Below are positions 13,701 through 25,779 of a stretch of 64,000 nt of DNA, piece by piece (the stretch's first letter is position 1; each line of letters starts with the position of its first letter). The translations under genes and the position numbers were made by a program. The stretch is from Ilex aquifolium. Lineage: Eukaryota > Streptophyta > Magnoliopsida > Aquifoliales > Aquifoliaceae. The notes under the pieces are model-generated. The model saw only the letters and a list, made by a program, of their open reading frames with translations, had not been told where the DNA came from and made no database searches. The DNA lies in NCBI GenBank assembly GCA_951799425.1, contig OX637391.1:46781069-46845068 (forward strand). Reading direction: 5' to 3'.

Positions 13701-16700
13701 GGGGTTTTTTCTTTTTTCTTCTCCTTTTTTTTTTTTGCTGTACGTGCATGGGAGGGGGGTAGGGGTTGGTCAGCAGGCCCAAAATAAACAGAAAATTTTT
13801 AACTGAATAAAACAAGAGGCCAATTTTCCCTTTAAAGTCTAAAGTCTATCAGAATAAACCATATTCTCAAAGCAAAATGGCAACTGATATTGACTATCTA
13901 AAAATTTGAAAACTGATGAGTTGGTTTTGATGATATACCATTGATATTGGGACAACCACTATTTGGCACATTCCCAAGACGAGAAAAGCCTCTATTATCA
14001 GACAGCTTTTCTAAAGGATGGCCTGATTTACTGCAACATTAGATACAATCATCCATAAGTAAAACGGCCATAAGAGAAGGTAAAAGTGGAGTATCGATTT
14101 CATTTAAAAAAAAGATCAGCACCTTCCATTTTTGTCAGACCTAGGTCTTGCACTTTGAAGGGGCTTTGTAAATGCTGCATTATCCAACTTCTCCCTTACT
14201 GGAGAATTTCTAGCCTTAGAAAATGAGGAACCCCTTCTACTTCGTCCTTGTCTGCGCACACCATCACCAATTTCTTCCTTGATAACTAATTTACTCTTCT
14301 TTGTAAGCATTACAGAAGAACCAACATTCTGAACAGCATTTACACCTTTTTCCTCCAATTCTCTACTACTTGTACCTTTCTCCTTTGGCATGTTTTCACC
14401 AGCACAAGATTCTACCCTCTCGGAAAATCTGGCTGGGGATGAAAGATTTTCAAGTTTAACTTTTAATTGCTGGGTACCATTGCCTGCAACCCTGGAAAGA
14501 AGAGAACTATTGGTTCCACTAGAAGTTAATCTAGCACCAAAATCAGAAGGGGAACAACCTTCAGGTGATGTCTGCATTTCATCATGGTTCAAGACTGGAG
14601 ACACCAGATTAGCCCTCCTACAGCGGGAAATTTTTTGTGGTCTCTGACCAACCCATTGAGCCATGGGTGGAGAGGATGATTCTGAGGGCATAGCACGCTT
14701 GCGATTGCTAGCCCCACCAATTGAAGGGATTTTGTATCCAGTTGATAGCTGTTCGCAGCTCTCAAGTGTTCCAGATACACGCCGATTATTAAGAGCTGAG
14801 TTTGTTGCAATCATAGAGCCTGTTCGTGGGGCCCTTGAAGCCTTGCCTTTTATAACTGGACTAGGACAGTCGACACTATTGTCCTCGCAATTCAATAACC
14901 TAGAAGATGATATACATGCTTCCAACATAAGAAAATGAGGCTGGGACAAAAGATCATACTGTCAAAACAATAAAGAAAGGGCAAAACAATCTCTCTAATT
15001 TCATTACATCTAAAGATCAGTCAGCTGCAAAAAAAAATCTGACACTGACTTATAATATCCTATCTTAAATGAGTGGGTACATACTTGTTGTTTCCTTTTA
15101 TTAGAAGTCTCTGCTTAGTTAACCCAGCTGTCAAATCCCTAGGAAGAGTGACTTTCTCCCGTTCATTTCCAGGTGTTGCACGAGCACCAGAACCAACAGG
15201 CAAGGAAGTGTCATCCAAATTGTTCATGCCACCGGTACCAGTAGAAGCTCCTGATCTGTGGGAGATGTCAAGTTCAAGAACACTATTATTGCCTTCTGTT
15301 TTTAAAGCAATGTGTGGAAAAAAATCAACACTGGTGAATACATAATAGATTATTCTTCTCCATTCCTCATAATAAGTAGACTATAGTATGGGCAAATTAA
15401 TGCAAAGTCAAAACTGATGTATGATATGTTTCGAAGGTGGGAGAGTAAAACCAGCACTTCCTCATGGAAAAATATTGATAGTCATTATTCGTACATCAAT
15501 CCCATTATAAAATTTTAAGTTTTTAAGTCTATCCAATCTTGTCCATCCAACTCAATTCAAAATTTGAATTTGTTTAAAATTTTTACTTGGTTGCACTTTC
15601 AAGTTGATAGTACTTTCTCACCAAACAAGTGTCGATATAAGTTCCTCAAAGCTCATTTTAGTGTAATAAATAAAAAGGGCAAATGTTAAATGATTTGCTA
15701 AAAGCACACACACCAGTCTCTAAATTTCTATACTCAGAACATTTTCATTTTTTGGAAGTTTTGGCAGAACTACACTACCTTCTACCAGTCCAATGTTGTT
15801 ACCACGGTATAAGATTTGAATATTTCTTTTTAGAAAAGTATGTGCATGCTTTTATGCAACTGACTTGGAAATTGCAGCTTTATTATCTTTCAAGTTGTTA
15901 AAATAGGTGATTTCTAAGAAAGCATCCGATTTCTAAGAAAATCAACAACATTCTCTTGGAAATTCTTATCAAGGTTGACATAAAATGGTGAGAGAAAGGT
16001 CCTAAAACAGCAGCAGTATAACACAACATTACATGTTTATTACAATAATGAAGCACTTACCTGAAACTCTGGCCATCACAAGATTGCAAGCCAGGTTCCC
16101 TGCTAAGACTATGATGCATTTTTCGTTTAAAACCTCCATCACTATCAATAGGTCTTGTCAAAAGTGTACCTACCGAACGTTTCCTTTTAGTTTTCCTTTC
16201 CCACCCTTCCCCTCCTGCAGGCTGACTGCGAATCTTTTTTTCAACCAAATGAGAACCGGCACCACAATCCTTAAACACATGTCGATTTTTTGTCATTACT
16301 GGAGATTGCCGTGATAGGCCATTACTCTGGTATGCCTGTAGTAGTATGGGAAAAAGGTACTTAGTACATCATTTGAAGTGATGAGATGTACCTAAAGTAA
16401 ATGAGATGTACCTAAAGTAAATGAGATGTACCTAAAGTAAATGATACCCTTAGCAACCAAGAGTGTGATAAGTACGGGTCGACAGGATTGAGCAACAATA
16501 AGACATTAGAATGTCACTTGAGAATTGAGTTCTTTATTGCGCATATCTTGATTCCGATACTATTTTCGATTATAAGACTTACAATATTATGTCATCTATT
16601 CCCACATGGAAAAATCCATCTCAAATTCCCATAGCTGATGTGGAATCTTCTTCAATGAATATTATGTCATCTATATAATACACTATCAAGTTGCACATTA

Positions 16701-17043
16701 CGATGGATGCAAGTTAAGACAGATCAATTCAATTTTTCAGGAAATGTCCAAAAAGTACTGATGATCTCACCAACCAGTTGTGTGTCACATAAAACAGTAA
16801 TGCAGGCATGCATCAAAGTATAACGGAAAGAACAAGTTTCAGATTACGAATCATGAAAAACTTCTTTTTTAAAAATAAAAGTTTCAGGAATGCCAATAGA
16901 GATCAAACTGCAACATTGTATCAACTACAAACCCGCGTTTCTGCTATTGATGTGCGCACGCGCTTCAGAACAACGTTCTTAGGCCGATCCTCCAATTTCT
17001 GAGTTACAAGATCTGGAGAATTTCTTTGACTCTGGATTCCCAT
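7750..17043 (-). CDS. Large plant-specific nuclear-type protein, SRRM-like (At2g19390/At4g29790 family)
   Basis: Function unknown; plant relatives are annotated as serine/arginine repetitive matrix-like. Minus-strand exons with GT-AG borders and consistent phase: 16933-17043 (from the first ATG in the open frame), 16061-16335, 15085-15255, 14123-14899, 13939-14030, 13466-13528, 13270-13358, 13068-13133, 11434-12111, 11056-11130, 10820-10887, 10648-10705, 8769-8988, 7750-8441. They join into 1144 residues without a stop. Family landmarks: GGEGWERKTKRKRSVGTLL (about residue 80), KGKASRAPRTGS and PPMAQWVGQRPQKISR in the basic exon (about 186-445), EELLAAANLARNAS, FWEKMEPMF, PLYHRVLSALIVEDD (about 600-640), IGIYPETVPDLDD, LEQIAMSRLVELAYKKLL, LPKHVALAFVKRTLARC, and the acidic end IPMDDLSELNMF. 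It is low-complexity, basic then acidic, with no membrane segment. The conserved N-terminal region lies upstream in a disrupted state (17044-17919), so either translation starts at this ATG or the locus is failing. Confidence 0.85.
16381..16445. repeat. 20-bp direct repeat, three copies, in an intron
   Basis: The unit ATGAGATGTACCTAAAGTAA occurs three times head to tail, with a partial copy on the left side. It lies in the intron between the exons at 16933-17169 and 16061-16335 of the SRRM-like gene. Confidence 0.9.
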
Positions 17044-17919
17044 CTTCAAGTTCAACCCACCTGATCGTTCATTTAGAATAGCTCCTTCCACAGCTGCTGC
17101 TTTTACGATATAGCGCCGTGATATTTGCTCAATTTATGTAAGAGATCTTCCAACTTCTCTGCTCTACCCCTAGTCATAGAAGTTACATCTTCAGCAAACA
17201 AGAACTAAAGATCAGGAAAATGCCTAAGTGACCACATCCTAGATTTTCCCATTTAGATCAGGAGGTCCACTCTATGCTCCTAGCACCAATAGGAACAAAA
17301 TATATCTTGGACCAAGAAGAACAAGCAGGAAAAAGCATGATCTTGAATAACAAACTACAAATTAATAAGTATCTTAACTACAGTTGAAGTAGAAATGGCC
17401 AAGAACATGGTAAAACAGATGGTATATATACAGAGAAATAATAGCATACATAAATTAATTGCAAAATCAACTTCGTATCTCAAAATGATTAGAAAGAAAT
17501 AAATTAAACACCAGGCTTTTGGTACACGTATCTATAGCAACTACCATAAAACACTTTAGTTCCTCCACAGGAGGGGAAGGCTTCAGATGAATAGCTCCAA
17601 AAGAATTGCCTCCTGAGGTACTCCCAACAGAGATGTCTAGAAACCTCCTTAACTCACCTGACCGTGTGTTTTTTTGCTCGCCCATTACTATCGGCTCCAG
17701 CATCAACAATGTGATGATGGGGGCAAATCCCCAGGCACTGAAACACTACCCGCCGACATGCCCATTCCGGAACCAAGTACGTCTCTCAGCACCTTTCTAA
17801 AGCTACCAGACCTATCCAAATTTGGGTCAGAACAGTTACCCTATGCCCATCTGGATGGTTGCCTGTAAAACCCCACTCAGAACTAGCTGAAGTTACTTCA
17901 AATCTTCCATTCCCGCCAT
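17044..17919 (-). pseudogene. Disrupted 5' coding exons of the SRRM-like gene
   Basis: The ancestral first coding exon (17512-17919, ATG at 17917-17919) and the beginning of the second (right border 17169) are recognisable by homology but not open. In exon 1 the family start reads MAG then loses a base. GNHPDGHRVT is followed by a one-base loss before SDPNLDRSGSFRK, and GDLPPSSHC by another before LMLEPIVMGEQKN. In exon 2, AEKLEDLLHKLSKYHGAIS runs into a TAA, and a further one-base loss follows before LNERSGGLNL. That is four apparent single-base deletions and one stop in about 600 bases; none is apparent in the next 3.4 kb of coding sequence. Either the N-terminus is no longer used or this is local sequencing error. 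Splice sites (donor CTG/GTGTTT; acceptor before GGTAGAGCAG) are kept. Confidence 0.7.
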
Positions 17920-18972
17920 AACTCAAATTCAATTACCACAACACATATCTTCTAAGGATTTTTCCCTTAACAATATGTTTCACTAAGACTAAACCCACTA
18001 AGTAACCTACCAAACTCAGGAGAAAACAAGTACAAAGAGCTAGCCTTTTCAGGAACCAATTAAATCTCCAGAATCCATGTTCTAGAATCAACCCTAAAGT
18101 ATCAATTCAAATAACCTTTTTCTCAATTCCAATAATTCAACACACTCAAGTGGGGAAGGTTGATGCTACCAGCAACAGAAAAAAAAAAAAAAAAAGAACT
18201 TATGGCAATTGGATGCAACTTGATCCACAACTTGACTGAAACAATGCATCAGTCCAACACTCATAACACATATATACAATCGCATAATTATAATCCCAAG
18301 AAAATTAAAAGTCCAAAAGTGTTTAAATATATGTAGCACTAAAATTGAAACATTCTTCTACCTCCAAACAGTGACTCACGATTTACTTCCACACAAAGCA
18401 GCTAAAAAAATTCAAAAAGAAAGTCCCAACCACACAGATTGGAACTTTCAATTGGGTTATTTTCTTATCAGTAAGCTTTCAATTGTGTTTCTACAGCACT
18501 CGCAAATTAAAATTCAGACTTAAGGCTTCTACCTCAATTACTAATAATAACTAATTCCAAAAGAGAAACTGAAAACTCAATATCCGGCAAACTAACAGTA
18601 AAAGCATTAATCTACGGTGCCCACTAGCTAAAAAAAAAGTTAAATTCAATGATCAATTCTCATCGTCACAGACCAATATATACTAACTCTGAAATTCACA
18701 CAAAAACATTGACCCCAATAACAAAGCTAAACCAATATTCAGAGCAATGGTCCAAAAAAAAAATTTTTTAAAAAAAAATCAAAGCTTTAGACAGTATTCT
18801 AAGCATCCAAACAAAACCCTACACCAACGTAACATGAAAATAACACAAAAATTCACAGAATTGAGCATGTGAATTTCCCAAAATGCAAACGATAAGTGAA
18901 CACAAAATTAAGCAATCACACTAGCTCTCAAACCCTAGTTGAAGCAAAATAAAATTCTAGGGTTCAAGAAAC

Positions 18973-19200
18973 CTCCTCAAAATACAACACAAAATTGGAC
19001 ACCAGCATTCATCGATTCAAAGGAGAAAAAGGAGAGACAAAATACCGAGTGAGAATGAACGAGAATGGTGGGCTTGGTTTTTCTTATTTCCTTGAATTTA
19101 ATTTTCGTTTTCTTTTTCTGTGTTTTTTTGCCTCCTTTCCTTCTGTTTTTCGTTTCCTTCGCGGCAGCTAGCGTCGAGATTCTGAGCCAGAGAGAGAGAG
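18973..19200 (-). other. Probable 5' UTR exon and start region of the SRRM-like gene
   Basis: A minus-strand donor GAGGAG/GTTTCTTG places a non-coding first exon ending at 18973, with an intron of about 1.05 kb before the ancestral start codon at 17919. The DNA around 19100-19200 is pyrimidine/purine-asymmetric, as is common in plant leaders, and a TATA-like TAATATAAAGG lies on the minus strand near 19280. The exact transcription start is inferred. Confidence 0.45.
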
Positions 19201-19629
19201 GATTGACAAGAGGAGAGGACCTGTTAAATTTAAGGATAAATTTTAGCAGTTGGACAGGTACAAGTGTCAAGGTCCTTTATATTAGAGACTGTGGACTCTT
19301 TTTTACTTTATCTTGCAATTACCGTATCTCAAGTGTAATATAAAATTTGAGCATTTTAAAAATTAATCTTACTCTATTAAATAATATTTTTTTAATTTTT
19401 AATTATTTTAAAATTAATTTTTACTCATTATTGTTTTAAAAAAAATTGATAACATTTTCTTTAAATATATTGTCTCAAAAAAATATCAGCATTTTGTACA
19501 TTATCGATTATATTGAGGTACAAATTAATTACAAATTAAATAATTCTTCTTATAATAGAAATGAGTAATGTGTTAGAAATAAATGAAAAAATATATATGA
19601 AAATAAAATTCAAATATTTAACTCCCTTA

Positions 19630-20002
19630 GAGCATCTCCAAGGGTGTTCTTCAAAATAACTAGTCAAAATATATTAAAATATTACATTCTTTATTTTAAA
19701 GAGTCGTTTTTACAAAGTTATTCCAATCATACTCTCTATTTTAGCTAACTACTCCTAATATTTTAAGTCAAAAATATTGCATAACTTGGCACGTCATCAA
19801 AATGTAAGGTAGCTAGTCCCTTGGAGTGCAAAAAGAGTGATTTGACTCTCCAAATGTAAAATAGCTAGCTAAATAGGCTCTCTAAATGTAGAGAGTCATT
19901 TAACCCAAATGTAAAGTAGCTAGCCACTTGTAGTAAAATTTTGTGGTTTGACTCTTTATTTTAGCTAACAAATGTCAAATAGCTAATCTCTTGGAGATGC
20001 TC
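19630..20002. mobile_element. Tourist-like (PIF/Harbinger) MITE, 373 bp
   Basis: The inverted ends are GAGCATCTCCAAG on the left and CTTGGAGATGCTC on the right, flanked by the 3-bp duplication TTA (19627-19629 and 20003-20005). Internal TAGCTA/AAATGTAAAGTAGCTAG words repeat in both orientations. It has no coding capacity. It sits between the promoter of the SRRM-like gene and the retroelement desert. Confidence 0.85.
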
Positions 20003-20009
20003 TTAGATC

Positions 20010-23000
20010 ATGAGACTAATAAAGAGACTAAGCTGCCCGAGATTGTTGATGTTGATAGTTGTCCTATACATGTTCCTTACCCACATATAATTCGTACACC
20101 TATTAAATTATCTGATAATTTTGAAATTCTAGAATTTTTTAAAGTAGGTAAAGATTAATATTCCACTTTTGGCTGCTATAAAATAGGTACCATCATATGT
20201 CAAATTCTTAAAAGACCTATGTACAGTCAATAGAAAAATCAATGTTCAAAAAAAGGCATTACTTACAAAGCAGGTAAGTATTATCCTATGGACTAATGCT
20301 CCACCTAAATATAAAGCCATCGGCTATCCAGCCATTTCAATCATCATTGGGGACTATGGGGTAAAGCAAGCACGGCTAGATTTGGATGCAAGTGTAAACC
20401 TCATTCCCTATTTGGTTTACGAGCAGCTAGAACTTGGGGAATTGAAGCCAACATCCATTACTCTCTAGCTTGCAGATAGGAGCATAAAGATGCCAAGAAG
20501 GATAATGGATGACTTTCTAGTCCAAATGTTTAAATTTTACTTTCAGTTGATTTTATTGTTTTAGATACTTATCATGTTGCTAACCCTGTTGCTCAAATTT
20601 TTGTTATCTTAGGTAGACCATTCTTTGCAATATCTAATGTTTTAATTAATTACAGGAATGAATTCATGAAGCTGACATTTAAAAATATGACATTGGAGCT
20701 CAATGTTTTCAACATTGGGAAGCAGTCAGGGGATGATGGCGAGGTCTAGTTGAATCTTATAGATATCATCATAGAGCAGCAAGGAAGGGAGTCAGCTAGA
20801 GAGGAGTTTGAAGAGATCTTTTCTGTAGAGGAAACTGTCCAAGAGGAAGTCTATGAGTTAGGCTCTTCGGTGCCTAAATTCGAGAAGTTACCACTATTAG
20901 AAAAAAGAACTTCACCATCCACTGTTCAATAACCATGACCAAAATTGAAGTCACTTCCATCTACATTGAAGTATGCTTTCTTGGGAATTGAGGATACTTT
21001 TCTAGTGACAGCCAGTTCATCCTTGCTACCAAAGCAAAAAGAGAAGTTGTTGCAAGTTCTGAAATCCCACTAGAGAGCCATTGGGTGGACCATTGAAAAT
21101 ATTAAAGGGCTTAACCCCTTCATATGCACCCATAGGATCTTCCTTGAAGATGATGCCAAGCCAACCCGAGAACCACAGAGAAGATTAAATCCTATCATGA
21201 AGGATGTGGTAAAAGCTGAAGTTTTTAACCTACTTGATGTGGGAGTTGTAGCCTTGATTTTGTTCAGTCTTGAAGCTGTACTGCTGATCGTATCAGTAAT
21301 CCCTTTTGTAACTGTGACCACATCCCTATAATTGTTCCTATGTATCTTTTCATTCTTTTCCAGCCATAGATAATAATAGGAAATGGGTTAAACAAGTGGT
21401 TCCAAATAAGTCGAAAGTCACCGTAGTTGCAAATGAGCAAAATGAACTAATTCATATAAGAACGGTGATTGGGTGGAGGGTTTGCATAGATTACAAGAAG
21501 CTGAATGTCTGCACTCGTAAGGATCACCTTTCATTGCCCATCCTTGATCAATTTTTGGAGCGGGTTGCAAGGCATATGTTCTATTGCTTCTTGGATGGAT
21601 ATTTGGGCTACAATCAGATAGAAATAGCCATTGAGGATAAAGAGAAGACTAATTTTACATGCCCTTTCGAAACGTTTGCGTACAAAAGGATGTAATTTGG
21701 GTTTTGCAATATCCCAGACACGTTCCAGAGGTGCATGATAGGTATATTCAGTGATTTGGTGGAGAAAATCGTCGAGCTCTTTATGGACGATTTTTCAGTA
21801 TTTTGTGACTCCTTCGAAGGTTGCTTGGAGAACCTTGAAAAAATGCTTGTGAGATGTATGGAGAAGGGTCTGGTGCTCTATTGGGAGAAGTGTCATTTTA
21901 TGATGACTCAGGGTATTGTATTGGGTCATATAGTGTTTTCAAAAGGAATAGAGGTAGACAAAACAAATGTTGATTTGATTTCTAACCTCCCTACCTCTAA
22001 ATCTGTGAAAGAGTTCATTTCTTAGTCATACCAGGTTCTATAGTAGATTCATAAAGAGTTTTAATACTTTGGCACGACCTTTATATAATTTATTGGCCAA
22101 GGATGTTCCTTTTGGGTGGCCTAATGATTGTGAGAAAGCTTTTCAAAATCTTAAAAACATGTTTATTTCACATCCAATCATGCAACCACCAAATTGGGAT
22201 CTTCTCTTTGAGCTCATGTGAGATGCAAGTGATTATGTAGTCGGCATGGTGCTTGGCCAATGACAAGAAAAAAAATCTCATGTCATCAACTACGCTAGCA
22301 AAATATTGAATGAGGCTCAAATGAATTATACTACCACTGAAAAGGAATTCCTAACGGTAGTTTTTGCCTTAGATAAGTTTAGGTCATACATCATTGGTTC
22401 ACCTATTGTTGTTTACACTGACTATGCTGCTTTGAAGTATCTTTTGACTAAGCAGGATACAAAACCAAGGCTGATTATGTGGATTTTCTTACTTCAAGAG
22501 TTTCATATAATCATCAAAGATAAGAAATGAGTGGAGAATGCGGTGGCTGACCACTTATCAGGATTGATGTTACAAGACACGGATGAACATATTCCTATCT
22601 CTGGTGCTTTTCTTGATAAGCATCTGTTTTCTATTAATTTAGCTATGTCATGGCATGTTGATATAGCAAATTATCTTGTTACAGGGCAACTATTAGTCCA
22701 ATAGAGTCCACGGGAGAGAAAAAAAATTCTTGGTGGAGGTGAAGCAATTCTACTCTAACAATCCCTACTTGTTCAAGTATTGTCCCGAACAAGTGATGAA
22801 GAGATTTGTTCCCGATGAAGAGCAAAGGGATGTGATAACATTTTTTCATTCAAAAGCTTATGGAGGCCACTTCTTATCTAAAAAAACTTCAACAAAGATT
22901 TTTCAATGTTGTTTTTACTGGCTCTCTCTTTTTAAAGATTGTTTCATGTTTTGTAAGCAATGTAATAGATGTCAAAGGTAGGAGGTGTGGCCTAAAGAAA

Positions 23001-23970
23001 TATGATGCCACTTACCCCCATACTTGTTATAGAATTTTTTGATTATTGTGGTATTGATTTTATGGGTCCTTCTATTATATTTTTTGGGTACGCTTATATT
23101 TTATTGGCAGTTGATTATGTGTCAAAGTGGGTAGAGGCTATCTCAACTCAGACAAATGATCACAAGGTTGTGATTAAATTTTTGAAAGAAAATATTTTAT
23201 CTAGATTTGGGATGCCTAGGCTATCATTAGTGATGATGGATTGCATTTTTGTAATAGGTCATTTGCTGCACTCATGCATAAATATGGTATTATACATAAG
23301 GTGTTCACTGCATATCATCCACAAACTAATGGCTAAGCTAAATTGACTAATAGGGAGATTAAACACATACTTGAAAAAATGGTGAACCCTAACAAAAATG
23401 ATTGATCACTTATATTAACTTATGTTTTGTGGGCATACCGGACTGCATATAAAACATAGTTAGGCATGTCTTCCTCCAGGCTAGTTTATGGTAAAACTTA
23501 TCATTTGCCACTATAGATGGAATTCAGAGCATATTGAGCTATAAAAACCTTGAATTTTAATTTAGTACTTGTTGGTAGTCATAGAAGGTCGGATTTAAAT
23601 GAATTTTAAGAGATATGAAGGGATGCACATGAAATTACCAAGATTTTCAAAGAAAATGTCAAAATTTTTCATAAAAAATCTATTTCAAGAAAGACTTTTG
23701 ATAAAGGAAAAAAAGGTATTTTTATACTATTTTCGACTTTACCTCTTTCCAGGAAAGCTATCATCTCGTTGGATCGGTCTTTTTGTGGTCTACACAGTTT
23801 ATCATCATGGAGTAATAAATGTTGAAAACCCAAAGAATGACCAGACTTTCAAGTTCAATGGTCAGCGATTAATGTCATTCTTTTTATATAATTCGGATGA
23901 CAAAATGGACCTCACTATTGGATCCATCTCGCGAAATCGAGTTAGCCAGTCAATTTTTATTGAATTCTGA
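20010..23970 (+). mobile_element. Ty3/gypsy pol fossil (Athila/Tat-like)
   Basis: A plus-strand polyprotein relic. Recognisable parts in order: a retropepsin-like region (about 20.3-20.75 kb), reverse transcriptase with the CIDYKKLN and FMDDFSVF signatures (about 21.4-22.0 kb), RNase H (about 22.2-22.6 kb), an integrase zinc-finger and core with DYCGIDFMGP (about 22.7-23.5 kb), and an integrase C-terminal stretch with FNGQRL (about 23.6-23.97 kb). Its reverse transcriptase wording is closest to the non-chromodomain Athila/Tat branch. It is old and heavily broken, with well over ten breaks, and no intact LTR pair was identified for it. Confidence 0.85.
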
Positions 23971-23984
23971 GACAATTGAATTTT

Positions 23985-25779
23985 CACATGTTGCGATGCA
24001 ATCAGGTATCGAGCAATTAAATTTATGTGATCAAAGTTTAATTGTGGAACCTATAATATAATTTAAATTAAATATCATAAAATTATATCAAACCAGACAC
24101 GTGGCCGGATGTGATTGGTTGGGATAAAAATGAACCAATGAAAAAGTGACACGTGACACATTCTTGACCAAGTATAAAAGGGGTAAAAAGTAAAGTCTTC
24201 CACTTATTTGTTTTCCTCCAAGTGTCCGCATAGAGAAAGAGGAGCTCACTTTTTCTTCATCTTCTTCTTTATTCTTCCTTAAATCTACAAAGATCCGTCC
24301 GTTGGATCGAGATAGAGCAAGAGTAAAAGACGCTCAACTTGACAAGGGCTGCACATCCATACCAACTACGAACTGTTTCCCCAAATTTCAAAAAGGAAGG
24401 GTTATGATCTAGGGCTTGGGAGAGTTTCGTTTGGGCATTCTAAGGATTCTTCCTATGTTGCTCACTCTACAAGATGTAGGGTTCCCTCCTATCTAGGTTT
24501 ACTTTCAACCTAGGGCTTGTATATGAAATGGGTATAGCTATGAGTGTATGTATCACATGTTTTAGGTCTTGATTAGAGTAAATAGTGGGTTAAGGTTGAA
24601 TATGAGAACTCGTTGAACCCTTGTCTTGCATGAATTGAGTTTAAAAGTGAAAATGTGAATCTACATGTAGGAAAGGCACAACCTACCGGTAGGATTATGT
24701 AGAATGTGTGAATCTATCGATAGGAGATGCACAATCTACCGGTAGGAAGACATTTGATTTGATAAAATGAATTATTTGGGTATGTTATGTGTTTAGTGCA
24801 TGGGTTTGAGTCAATCACCACCTAGGTGAGTTAACGGGTGGGCTCGAGAAGGTTGGACTTAGGCCTGGCTGAGTCGCACCGAAATTGCATAAATAAATGT
24901 GTCGGGGTGTAGCAAGAAGGACTAGATTCTCCCTCGTGTGTAAGATATGACAATGTCGATTACGCGCTTTTTGTTGGTGTAACGAGCCCATAAACACTTG
25001 ACAATGAAAACAGAGCCTCAGGTGGAATATCATGAAGATCCGTTGACAACACGATTTCCCATTGTTGAAATACCATAAATCACTACCCCAAAAAGACACG
25101 AAATTAATTAAATAGTCATTGGATGTTTAACATCAATAGTGGGGGCTTAGAATGCCCGAATTTATACGCATGAATTTGTATGTGTTATGGGAGCCCGAGA
25201 TGAGGCTCGGTGTTAGCATTGCATGCGTGAGTTCTCACTTCATGGCATGACATGGTTTGTAGCATTATTCATGTTATACATAAGTGAATGAATACTTGAA
25301 AGATATTATAATTATATGACATTTCATATGCATATGGGTTGAGAGGTGATCTCTATAGGAGATGACCTATTGAGTGTTGGCTCACCCTTTATAGAGATAT
25401 ATTTCAAGTACAGGACGTGCTTCCGCTAACGGCCCTCACTTTGGCCCATTTTGAGGACGAAGTCGGAATGTGACTTTCATTTTGGATGTTTTGTCCCATT
25501 GCACTTACATTTAGCCTTGTATATTTTTGAATATAAACTTCTACATTCTTTTCATTGAAGGCATGTATTTGGGACTTTATAAACATTTATTCTTTTAAAT
25601 GAATGCATGTTGTATATTGATGAGTATTCAATATTTGAATTATTTGGATGTTGATATAGGACCTGGAGAGGTCAATAGAATGGTTTATGTATAGGTTGTG
25701 TGTTAAGTAGAGCACTCCATACAACGGAGACTTGGCCCGGATTTCGTTGATAATGGACTCCTGGTAAATGGGGTGTCAC
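23985..25779 (+). mobile_element. Long LTR-like segment with adjoining primer-binding-like site (fossil)
   Basis: A segment of about 1.8 kb appears to begin TGTTGCGATGC and ends GGGGTGTCACA, followed at once by GTGGTATTGGAGC, which resembles a primer-binding site for initiator-Met tRNA. A TATA-like TATAAAAGGGG lies near 24174, as in a promoter of an LTR. This looks like the left LTR of a gypsy-type element whose interior is mostly lost. The left border is inferred. Broken and old. Confidence 0.5.

Noticed and set aside
14663-14938. Plus-strand ORFs antisense to the large SRRM-like exon
   Set aside because: Shadows of the long open minus-strand exon 14123-14899, with no independent support.
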